From NCBI GenBank assembly GCA_002699585.1, contig PABP01000021.1:372001-436000 (forward strand): a stretch of 64,000 nt of DNA. Reading direction: 5' to 3'. The DNA is from Anaerolineaceae bacterium. GTDB lineage: Bacteria; Chloroflexota; Anaerolineae; Aggregatilineales; Phototrophicaceae. Below the pieces are notes generated by a model, which had not been told where the DNA came from, made no database searches, and saw nothing but the letters and a program-made list of their open reading frames with translations. Made by a program: the position numbers and the translations under genes. Shown here in pieces: positions 53,498-61,311 of this stretch (positions within the stretch are counted from its first letter, which is position 1; every line of letters begins with the position of its first letter).

Positions 53498-55368
53498 GGG
53501 GCAGCATTGGGTCCCAATATGCGATTGTCATCAACCCGCTTTGTGATGCCCTGGCTGTCGAGGTGTTCCAGAAATGCAATGACGTACTTGCGCGATGACC
53601 GTAGCACATCGCGCAGGTCTTTTGCATCCGTACGGCCCTCTGATTGAATGCACTCAATGGTCGTGCGGACCATGTCGTGGTATGTATCTGTTAGGAAAAC
53701 AATTTGTGGTGGAATCAATACCAGCGTCCCTTTTTCGACCAGCGCATAGAGAACTTCCTCGCCAACGACCGCACTCGCATCCTGAATAGAGGGTGGCATA
53801 GTCGGGTTGCTCTCGAAAAGTCCGATGAGCGTTTTGATTGCCTGTTCCTGTTGATGCGTGAAAGTGATCGTGTGGGATGCTAACCGGACCAGATCTTGTT
53901 CGGTCGCGATGTCGCCGTTCTGATGCAAAAAACCGTTGAACGTCTGGGCACTAACGTTAACCTTCTGCCGCAATGCTTCACGCGGCATGCCCAGTCGCAG
54001 CGGATATTTTTGATGATATTTTTCAAGTTCGGAATGTACATTTTGCAGCAGACCAAAATAGGCCGATGATGACCAGAATCGAACATCATCAAAAGCGATG
54101 ATGCGCTCACTTTCTATTGCCGTCTGCAGGGCCATATTGAGCGTTTCCGCGTCGAGCTGTGTCTTTGTTTGCAATGCGTCTAGCGAAAGGGGTTCTTTGT
54201 CAGAAGCTGCCTCAACTAGGATATCTTCTGGCGAGCCTGCCAACTGGATTTCAAGTTGGTTAATAACATCGGCCTGGAAACGCTTCCAACGGTGGGCGGG
54301 CTGTGGGTTGATGACCAATCCGCCACCAATTGTCTGTGCAGGGGAGGGCGACCGCAGAATGAAGCGGTCCTTTGCGGACATTGCCAAGGGTTGGTCGAGA
54401 ACGAGTTGCAGCCAGCCGGATTCTCCAGGGACGATTTGCTCATTAGCTAGCAAACGGACCCGCGCCTTAGCTTCTGCTGCCCCACAGAAAAATTTGACTT
54501 CTGAATTATGTCGGAGCGGCCAGGGCACATCGGGTAGATGTGTATACCAGCAGTCGATCATGTCGGATTCACCCAGTTTACCGGGTAGGCTCAGAACGTC
54601 ACCACGCTGCAAATCTTGCTTGCTAAGGCCGCTGATGTTGACAGCCACACGGCTGCCGGGGTAAGCGGTCTCGACCTGCTCGTGATAGCTCTGTAAACCG
54701 CGGACACGCCCTGATTTGCGGGCTGGCTGTACCTCAATCTGGTCGCCAACATGGAGTTGCCCCCGGCTGAGTGTGCCCGTTACCACAGTTCCAAAGCCAT
54801 CAATGCTAAACACGCGATCAATCGGCAGAACGGGCTGGTTGATGTTGAGGCGCGGCGGCATTGCTGCCAGTGCATGGCTCATGGTCTCGATGAGTGCATC
54901 GACACCTTCACCTGTGTATGCAGAAATCGGGCAAATCGGGATACCAGCGAATCGTGATTGTGCCAGGTGGTCGCTGACATCGGCAATCACAAGATGCAAC
55001 CATTCTTCGTCGGGCACCAGATCAATCTTTGTCAGGGCGACAATCAGATTTTCAACGCCTAGCAAATCTAGGATTTGCAGGTGTTCTGTTGTCTGCGGCA
55101 TGACGCCTTCGTCCGCGGCGATGACCAGCAGACCCAGGTCAATACCGCCGACGCCCGCCAGCATATTCTCGATGAAATCCCGGTGGCCGGGGACATCTAC
55201 AACCCCGATGCGCTCACCATCTGGCAAATCGAACCAGGCGAAGCCCAGGTCGATGGTCAATTGCCGTTTCTTCTCTTCGATGAGTCGGTCAGGATCAATG
55301 CCTGTTAAGTAACGAACGAGTGTTGATTTGCCATGATCGACATGGCCAGCCGTGCCAATAATATGCAT
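53473..55368 (-). CDS. selB: Selenocysteine-specific elongation factor SelB
   Basis: 631 residues. G-domain motifs GTAGHVDHGKSTLVRYLTGIDPDRLIEEKKRQLTIDLGFAW, DVPGHRDFIENML, ALTKIDL; two EF-Tu-like beta barrels (VLPIDRVFSIDGFGTVVTGTL); then C-terminal winged helices ending LRDVLRSSRKYVIAFLEHLDSQGITKRVDDNRILG, the SelB domains that bind SECIS RNA. It brings Sec-tRNA to UGA codons. It begins 5 nt after the coiled-coil gene and has no ribosome site of its own, so translation is probably coupled. selA, selC and selD are not in the window. Confidence 0.95.
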   Translation of the reverse strand: MHIIGTAGHVDHGKSTLVRYLTGIDPDRLIEEKKRQLTIDLGFAWFDLPDGERIGVVDVPGHRDFIENMLAGVGGIDLGLLVIAADEGVMPQTTEHLQILDLLGVENLIVALTKIDLVPDEEWLHLVIADVSDHLAQSRFAGIPICPISAYTGEGVDALIETMSHALAAMPPRLNINQPVLPIDRVFSIDGFGTVVTGTLSRGQLHVGDQIEVQPARKSGRVRGLQSYHEQVETAYPGSRVAVNISGLSKQDLQRGDVLSLPGKLGESDMIDCWYTHLPDVPWPLRHNSEVKFFCGAAEAKARVRLLANEQIVPGESGWLQLVLDQPLAMSAKDRFILRSPSPAQTIGGGLVINPQPAHRWKRFQADVINQLEIQLAGSPEDILVEAASDKEPLSLDALQTKTQLDAETLNMALQTAIESERIIAFDDVRFWSSSAYFGLLQNVHSELEKYHQKYPLRLGMPREALRQKVNVSAQTFNGFLHQNGDIATEQDLVRLASHTITFTHQQEQAIKTLIGLFESNPTMPPSIQDASAVVGEEVLYALVEKGTLVLIPPQIVFLTDTYHDMVRTTIECIQSEGRTDAKDLRDVLRSSRKYVIAFLEHLDSQGITKRVDDNRILGPNAAPYIDSHVS

Positions 55369-55373
55369 ATGGA

Positions 55374-56618
55374 TCAGCTATTGTTATTACTGGTCTGGAC
55401 GCCGTTAATGGCTGCTGCTTCTGTCGTCGAAGTTGCTGTTAGACTGCTTTCTACACCTGTCTTATCGTACTCAAGCAGAAGGGCCTGATAGCGTTCGCGG
55501 TACAGTTGAGCACGTTCGCGTTCCAATCCCCAGATGCGCTTTAAGCTGTCTTCAAGCGGCGGGATGTCACCTTCGAGTTCTTCGATCCGCGTCACAAACT
55601 GTTCGAACTCTTTATCGTGATTGCGCCACACTTCGTCGCTAGAAAGCGTAAGTTGCTTCCAGCGCTTCTGGTCATCATCGCGCCAGTCATTCCATTCTTG
55701 ACGGAAACGTTCTTCACTCAAGCGCTGCATTTCCGCAACTTCGTTGATGCGGCGTTCTAGACGATCACCGATACGCTCGAAGTCGTCAATGATGCGCTTC
55801 ATATCGCGGTAGGCCTGCGCCCAGGATTCAAAGCGTTCGATATTCTCCTGCATAGCCGTATCGTGCGCGCTGAACTTCTTCATCAGGTCTTCGACCTGTT
55901 GGTCACGTTGCGACATCACCAGGCTTTGTGAATCAATAAACTGCTGGATTTGGTCACGGCGGTCGCGTTCGGTATTCTGGATTTCCTGGACGCGCCTTTC
56001 ATTGCGTAGCGCCAGGTCTTCCAGCAGGTCCAGCTTAGGCCGGATGTTGTCTATCTGCTTCTTAACTTCCGGTAGTTCGGTTTCCGCTTCGGAAATGCGG
56101 CGTGCATCCTGGCGACGTTGTTCTTCCAGGAAGGCAAGCCGGCGGTCCGGTTCTTCTTGCTTTTTGTCGAGGTCATCCAAACGCTGCTGCAAAATCAGCA
56201 TTTGATCGACAACGCGGCTGCTTTCCGTTTTCAGCTCACCCAGGGATCCGGCATCGCGCTGAATCTTATCAAAGCGCTCTGTGAGATCACGAATGGTGCG
56301 CATGATACCTTCACGGTTCAGCTCATTGCGGCGCTCGGCTTCACGTTCAGCCGTTAAACGCCGAGATTCACTGCCTTCGAGCAGTTGCCGCATTTCGCCA
56401 CGCAAGGATTCCAGCAAATCCGACTCGCGCCCGGGTGAACCCGTTTGTTCGCGCATCACCGTCTGGTCAGATTCAATATTGTTCAAGCGTCGCTGCAACG
56501 TATCTATCGTATCTGTTTGCTGGGCGAGGCGTTCTTCTAACGTGGCGATGGTAGTCTTATCCCGCCGCCGTTCTTCATCCAACCATTCAATCATCTGTGC
56601 CAGTTGGTTGATGTCCAT
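55374..56618 (-). CDS. Long coiled-coil protein, unknown
   Basis: 414 residues almost wholly heptad-like and rich in Glu, Arg, Gln and Asp, with no membrane helix or signal. Opens MDINQLAQMIEWLDEERRRDKTTIATLEERLAQQ and has repeated leucine/isoleucine spacing to about residue 390. A short Thr/Ala tail follows. No enzymatic motif is visible. It may be a scaffold or structural protein. Co-transcribed with selB (5-nt gap), which is unusual. GAGGT about 11 nt before ATG. Confidence 0.75.
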   Translation of the reverse strand: MDINQLAQMIEWLDEERRRDKTTIATLEERLAQQTDTIDTLQRRLNNIESDQTVMREQTGSPGRESDLLESLRGEMRQLLEGSESRRLTAEREAERRNELNREGIMRTIRDLTERFDKIQRDAGSLGELKTESSRVVDQMLILQQRLDDLDKKQEEPDRRLAFLEEQRRQDARRISEAETELPEVKKQIDNIRPKLDLLEDLALRNERRVQEIQNTERDRRDQIQQFIDSQSLVMSQRDQQVEDLMKKFSAHDTAMQENIERFESWAQAYRDMKRIIDDFERIGDRLERRINEVAEMQRLSEERFRQEWNDWRDDDQKRWKQLTLSSDEVWRNHDKEFEQFVTRIEELEGDIPPLEDSLKRIWGLERERAQLYRERYQALLLEYDKTGVESSLTATSTTEAAAINGVQTSNNNS

Positions 56619-56838
56619 AGTCTTGTTACCTCATATCACCCAAAGTTAGGGACTGACATAGACCGCACCTTCATTTACATTCTGACGTAGATGCGGTTGC
56701 TGAGTTCGCGGCGATTATAACATAGGCTTTCTAATGCAGGACATGTTACATTCGCTACATTGCTCTCTGTGAATTTAACCGTGTCGGTGTAGAATGCAAG
56801 GTATAGTTAACGTTTGTTGTAGATTGTGAGCGTGTTTT

Positions 56839-57990
56839 ATGATGATAACGCGCGAAAAACTAGAGTCTTTCGAAGCAGCCAGCTTGGCCTCCTACGCTTT
56901 ATTGAGCCAGGACAGCCAGGGACGAGTGTATCCCGACCATGAGCCGGAATACCGGACCGCTTTCCAGCGCGACCGCGACCGCATTGTGCATGCAGAAGCC
57001 TTCCGTAAACTGGAATATAAGACACAGGTATTCGTCAACGATGCCGGTGATTACTATCGCACACGTCTGACGCATACGCTGGAAGTTGCCCAGATTGGTC
57101 GCACGTTGGCCCGTGCTCTGGGTGCCAACGAAGATCTCGTTGAGACTATTTGCCTCGCCCATGACCTGGGGCATCCGCCTTTTGGTCACTCTGGTGAGTA
57201 CATCCTCGATGAACTGATGGAAGAGCACGGTGGCTTTAATCACAATCACCAGAGCTATCGTGTCGTCACGGAGCTAGAGCAGCGTTATCCAGATTGGCCG
57301 GGTCTCAACCTGACCCATGAAACGCTAGAGGGCATCGCCAAGCACGAGACGGATTATGACCTCACCGAAGTCACACGCTACGACCCGACCCTGCGCGGTA
57401 GTCTGGAAGCGCAGATAGCCAATATAGCCGACGAATTGGCTTACAATGCCCATGATCTGGACGATGGCATCCAGGCAGGCTTAATTACCGTGCAACAGCT
57501 AGAAGATGTATCTCTCTGGCAAACCCTCTGCGAACGTCTGGATTGGCAAGGTTGCGTTCTAGAGGATATTGACCGCCACCGCTTCATTCGGGAGTTGGTT
57601 GGCATGCTGGTGAGCGATGCTATTCACCAGACATTGGGCAATCTCCAGCAGATAAACGCACAGTCGCCGCTTGATGTGCAAAAACATAGTAAAAATGTGG
57701 TCGAATACTCGTCGGATTTGGGGGTTCGTAATAAACAGCTAAAACAATTCCTCTACAATAACATGTACTATCATTGGCGTGTGACGCGCATGAAGCACCG
57801 CGCCGAGCATTTCGTAGAGCATTTGTTTGAGAGCTATATTTCGGAGCCGCGCCAACTGCCCAATGAGTATCAAGACCAGATCGACAATCGCGGCAAGTAT
57901 CGCGTGGTCGCAGATTATATTGCGGGTATGACAGATCGCGGTGCTATGCAAGAATATCGCCGCTTGTTTGACCCAATGACACGTCCTTAG
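56839..57990 (+). CDS. dgt: dGTP triphosphohydrolase-like HD protein
   Basis: 383 residues: YRTAFQRDRDRIVHAEAFRKLEYKTQVFVNDAGDYYRTRLTHTLEVAQIGRTLARAL, then the HD motif AHDLGHPPFGHSGEYILDELM and HNHQSYRVVTELE. The metal-binding ANIADELAYNAHDLDDG completes the HD domain. It hydrolyses dNTPs to deoxynucleosides and tripolyphosphate. Two adjacent ATGs; no strong ribosome site. A Ser/Thr kinase starts 22 nt after it in the same direction. Confidence 0.93.
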   Translation: MMITREKLESFEAASLASYALLSQDSQGRVYPDHEPEYRTAFQRDRDRIVHAEAFRKLEYKTQVFVNDAGDYYRTRLTHTLEVAQIGRTLARALGANEDLVETICLAHDLGHPPFGHSGEYILDELMEEHGGFNHNHQSYRVVTELEQRYPDWPGLNLTHETLEGIAKHETDYDLTEVTRYDPTLRGSLEAQIANIADELAYNAHDLDDGIQAGLITVQQLEDVSLWQTLCERLDWQGCVLEDIDRHRFIRELVGMLVSDAIHQTLGNLQQINAQSPLDVQKHSKNVVEYSSDLGVRNKQLKQFLYNNMYYHWRVTRMKHRAEHFVEHLFESYISEPRQLPNEYQDQIDNRGKYRVVADYIAGMTDRGAMQEYRRLFDPMTRP

Positions 57991-58011
57991 TGACGAATCA
58001 GGTGATTCGGT

Positions 58012-59313
58012 ATGACCAGTGACACAATCTTAAATGGCCGTTATGAACTACAGGCCCAGCAAGGGTCGGGTGGTATGTCGGTCATCTACAAAGCTCTGGA
58101 TCGTGAATTACAGCGCGTCGTCGCTGTAAAAATCTTGCGCCCTAGCTTGACCCAGGACCCTTCTTTTCTGGAGAAGTTCCGTAACGAAGCGCGCAGCGTA
58201 GCCAATCTTTCGCATCCCAATATCGTCACAGTACACGATGTCGGGTCGGACGGCAGCGCCTACTATATCGTCATGGAATTCGTGGAAGGCCAGGATCTCA
58301 AAAAAATCATCAAGGCGCGTGGCGCGTTACCTGTGGATCGTGTTGTTGATCTGGCGATTCAAATTTGTAGCGGTATTGGCTACGCGCATCGTTCCGGCCT
58401 GGTTCATGCCGATGTCAAACCACAGAATATCCTGGTGACATCGCAAGATATTGTCAAAGTAACCGACTTTGGTATTGCCCAGGCGCTTAGCGATACGCAG
58501 CCGCAGCAGCGTGCCAGCGTCGTCTGGGGCAGCCCGCATTACTTTGCGCCGGAACAAGCCCGTGGTGAGCCACCGTCCCCTGCAGCCGATGTCTACGCCA
58601 TTGGTATCGTCATCTTTGAGATGCTCAGCGGGCGCTTGCCCTATATTGGTGCCAACCATCAGGAATTGGCCCTGGCTCATATCCGTGAGCGTATTCCGAT
58701 GGTCACGGAGTTTAACCCGTCAGTACCGGAGTCGCTTGCCAAAATTGTTCTCAAAGTGATGAGCAAAGAGCCTGCGGGGCGTTACCGCACTGCCGATCAA
58801 TTGGGTCATGTTTTGTCAACCTATCGTGATCGCGCCCGTGATCGTACGGTGTCGTCGCCGAATATCGGGCCGATCCCGGACCCGCCTGAAAACGGTCCGA
58901 TCAACGTACCAACAGAACACCAGCGCTTTGCTCCAAATAACGGCCAGGGTGCTGGTCCAAGTGCAGAGCCAACCGCGCGTTATAGTGCCGCGCCAGAAGC
59001 GCCATCACCTTATCATCAGAATCAGCCCCGACAGGGCATGCCGCCGCCAAATCCGTCGGCTGTGTCCGCACCGCAGCCCTTTGAGCAGCGTTACGCTGCA
59101 TCTAATATGCCGGGGCCACAAGCCAACTCTGTGCCGCAGCCCGCGCCTATGCCGTACTATCGGTCGCCCAGTCGGCCTTTGCCGCCTGTTCAAGACGAGG
59201 GCATCAACGAAGGTATTGACTTTGTGACGGTCGTATTGGCGTTTCTTGCCTTGCTGGCTGTCGGTGGGTTATGTCCGCTGCTCTTTGCCGTTTTCTCGGC
59301 TTATTCTGGTTAA
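58012..59313 (+). CDS. Ser/Thr protein kinase with HAD instead of HRD, C-terminal membrane helix
   Basis: 433 residues. PknB-like kinase domain (about 10-270): GSGGMSVIYKALD, VAVK (Lys40), VHADVKPQNIL in the catalytic loop, TDFGIAQAL (DFG), and GSPHYFAPEQARG. The Arg of the HRD motif is Ala133, so this is a non-RD kinase; the catalytic Asp134, Lys and Asn are kept. A Pro/Gln/Asn-rich linker of about 130 residues leads to one C-terminal membrane helix (FVTVVLAFLALLAVGGLCPLLFAV) with almost nothing outside. Convergent with a second kinase gene. Probably co-transcribed with the dGTPase gene. Confidence 0.88.
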   Translation: MTSDTILNGRYELQAQQGSGGMSVIYKALDRELQRVVAVKILRPSLTQDPSFLEKFRNEARSVANLSHPNIVTVHDVGSDGSAYYIVMEFVEGQDLKKIIKARGALPVDRVVDLAIQICSGIGYAHRSGLVHADVKPQNILVTSQDIVKVTDFGIAQALSDTQPQQRASVVWGSPHYFAPEQARGEPPSPAADVYAIGIVIFEMLSGRLPYIGANHQELALAHIRERIPMVTEFNPSVPESLAKIVLKVMSKEPAGRYRTADQLGHVLSTYRDRARDRTVSSPNIGPIPDPPENGPINVPTEHQRFAPNNGQGAGPSAEPTARYSAAPEAPSPYHQNQPRQGMPPPNPSAVSAPQPFEQRYAASNMPGPQANSVPQPAPMPYYRSPSRPLPPVQDEGINEGIDFVTVVLAFLALLAVGGLCPLLFAVFSAYSG

Positions 59314-59342
59314 CGAATCGCCACAAGCTAGGTATCTACAAG

Positions 59343-61133
59343 CTAGTTCTCGAGTGTCATGGAATTAGCTTGTGGATCATCATCCCCGTTTACCGCTGGT
59401 CCAACGTCATACGCACTGGTTGTCACAATCGTGTTAGCACGGCTGGTTGAACCCGTATAAATACCGATATTGCCTTCAGCGAGCGCATCGTCGCTTGTAT
59501 GGATCATCAGACTGCCATTGACGTAGCCACGAATATCATCATTGATGACGAGTACCCGCAGCATGTTGTCTTCGCCAATGGGGTGAATATTCTGATTGAC
59601 GACCCAATCCTCACCCTCATGTAACTGTATCCATTGGGCACTGCCATCGATGATGGCGCGCCGCCATAAACCATAGCGCTGTTGGCCATCCACCGCGAAA
59701 ACATAATAGTTGCCACTGTCTGTGTAACGGAATACGATGCCATATGCACTGGGTGGATGACTATCTGCGTCGAGCTTAGCTATCAGCGTGATGTCCGTAT
59801 TGTGATACGTGTAATCGGTGGCAAACAGGGTCGTTGTGGCTATACGATCTTGCATATTGCGCAATGTCAAGTTGCCATCGCTCAATTCATATTCGATCCC
59901 GCTACTGTTGTCCAACACCCACATGGATGTGTCATCTGGATTGCCAAAATCTGTCTCAAAGAACAGCTCACCCGTCATACTACTGTTGTCATTGCTGACC
60001 ACCTCCGCGGTGGGGGCGCCCTGGACTGCTTCTGTCGTTGTTGGCTGCTGCGTAAATCTTGCGACCAACAGCAGTGCAATAGCTGCAATAGCTAGCGCCA
60101 GCACCCCAATCGGATTTTTCTTCACAGGCTGCACGAGGGTCGTGGAGAGCGTTTGTACGATGCGCGTTGCAGTTGTATGTTGCTGGTTATCCTTTTCGGC
60201 ATCTGCCGGGAACATCACCGTCGCCGGTGTGTCGTTTGTGTCGGACGGTGCATTCAGAGCATTGGCTACTGCCGCATCGCGACAATAAGCGGATTCAAAT
60301 GCCTGTCGCATCTCGTCGGCTGTCTGGTAACGGTCCTCAGCTGATTTCGCCAGCGCTTTTCTAAAGAATAAATCCAGTTCGGTATTTCGGGTTTCTAAAA
60401 ACTCGGAGATAAGTGGGATTGGGTCACGTAGATGCTTCACCAGGACGCTGGCACTGCCATCACTGGGATAGGGTGGTTGTCCCGCGATCATCTCGAACAG
60501 AATGACCGCCAGCGAGTACATATCGCTGCGTCCATCCAGTTCGCCGCCTGTTGCCTGTTCCGGCGACATATAGGCCGGTGTCCCAACAATCAGACCTTCA
60601 GCAGTTAAGGTACTTCCCTGTGCCAGACGAGCAATGCCAAAGTCAGTCAGGACGGCGTGCCCCTGGCTATCAAACAGGACATTGGCAGGCTTCACATCGC
60701 GGTGAATCATGCCATGAGAATGGGCATAGTCCAGCGCACTGGTCAGGTCGCGCCCGATCATGGCGATGCGTTCGTCAGGTAGGCGCGTATCTTGTTTTTG
60801 GGCGGCTTTGATTTCATCAGCGAGTGTTATGCCCGGTAGATAAGGCATCATCATGCAGAACACAGAGGTGTCCTCAATCTCGCGCGAGGTGAAATCGTAA
60901 ATTTGCATGATGTTGGGGTGGCTCAGGCTGGCGATGAACTGGGCTTCTTGTTCGAATCGTTCACGGAAAGATTCATCGGCTGCCAGGTGCTCATGCAAGA
61001 TTTTTATGGCGACGGTGCGCTTGAGCTGCTTATCAAAGGCTTTATAGACGACAGCCATCCCGCCGCTGCCGATGCGCTCCTGCAATTCGTAACGGCTGAG
61101 GTGTGCCGCGAATGTCTCCGTACTTTTGTCCAT
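59343..61133 (-). CDS. Receptor Ser/Thr protein kinase with extracytoplasmic lectin-like domain
   Basis: 596 residues from ATG 61133 (GGGG 7 nt upstream). Kinase domain: ERIGSGGMAVVYKAFD, VAIK, MIHRDVKPANVLF (intact HRD), TDFGIARLA, GTPAYMSPEQATGG. One membrane helix (GVLALAIAAIALLLVARF) at about 340-360. Outside it has a jelly-roll-like domain: FETDFGNPDDTSMWVLDNSSGIEYELSDGNLTL through GIVFRYTDSGNYYVFAVDGQQRYGLWR and GNIGIYTGSTSRANTIV, resembling the concanavalin-like domain of DUF1080/LamG type. It replaces the PASTA repeats of classical PknB and would sense a sugar or wall fragment (inference). Confidence 0.88.
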   Translation of the reverse strand: MDKSTETFAAHLSRYELQERIGSGGMAVVYKAFDKQLKRTVAIKILHEHLAADESFRERFEQEAQFIASLSHPNIMQIYDFTSREIEDTSVFCMMMPYLPGITLADEIKAAQKQDTRLPDERIAMIGRDLTSALDYAHSHGMIHRDVKPANVLFDSQGHAVLTDFGIARLAQGSTLTAEGLIVGTPAYMSPEQATGGELDGRSDMYSLAVILFEMIAGQPPYPSDGSASVLVKHLRDPIPLISEFLETRNTELDLFFRKALAKSAEDRYQTADEMRQAFESAYCRDAAVANALNAPSDTNDTPATVMFPADAEKDNQQHTTATRIVQTLSTTLVQPVKKNPIGVLALAIAAIALLLVARFTQQPTTTEAVQGAPTAEVVSNDNSSMTGELFFETDFGNPDDTSMWVLDNSSGIEYELSDGNLTLRNMQDRIATTTLFATDYTYHNTDITLIAKLDADSHPPSAYGIVFRYTDSGNYYVFAVDGQQRYGLWRRAIIDGSAQWIQLHEGEDWVVNQNIHPIGEDNMLRVLVINDDIRGYVNGSLMIHTSDDALAEGNIGIYTGSTSRANTIVTTSAYDVGPAVNGDDDPQANSMTLEN

Positions 61134-61173
61134 AGCAACCCCGCATAGCAAATCAAAGCTAGCTTATCCGTCA

Positions 61174-61212
61174 ATCATAACAGAAGTGTGACCGATCATA
61201 ACAAAAATGTGA
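61174..61212 (-). promoter_or_regulatory. Two direct repeats of 18 bp with 21-bp period, upstream of the receptor kinase
   Basis: ATCATAACAGAAGTGTGA (61174-61191) and ATCATAACAAAAATGTGA (61195-61212) differ at two positions and lie two helical turns apart. On the minus strand each contains TGTTATGAT, an extended -10-like sequence. So these are either tandem promoters or two sites for one regulator. Confidence 0.55.
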
Positions 61213-61255
61213 AAGTAGAAGGCGAATGCGGACTGATTGCATGATTGGCACTCAA

Positions 61256-61287
61256 CCAAAAACGGCGGATGCCTGTGCACCCGCCGT
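61256..61287 (-). terminator. Terminator of the LysM protein gene
   Basis: ACGGCGG/CCGCCGT stem, 12-nt loop, TTTTTGG tail on the minus strand, 25 nt after the stop codon. Confidence 0.85.
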
Positions 61288-61311
61288 CTAGAATAAACTT
61301 ATCTCTGAGTC

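Noticed and set aside
54716-55312. 198-codon plus-strand frame
   Set aside because: Antisense to the selB G-domain; basic low-information sequence.
52393-56644. 15-bp sequence CTCATATCACCCAAA occurring near 52393 and near 56630
   Set aside because: A 15-mer match in 64 kb is expected about once by chance, and no flanking similarity is present.
59323-59346. Direct repeat ACAAGCTAG between the convergent kinase genes
   Set aside because: Two 9-bp copies in a short gap; too short to separate from chance and no further copies seen nearby.
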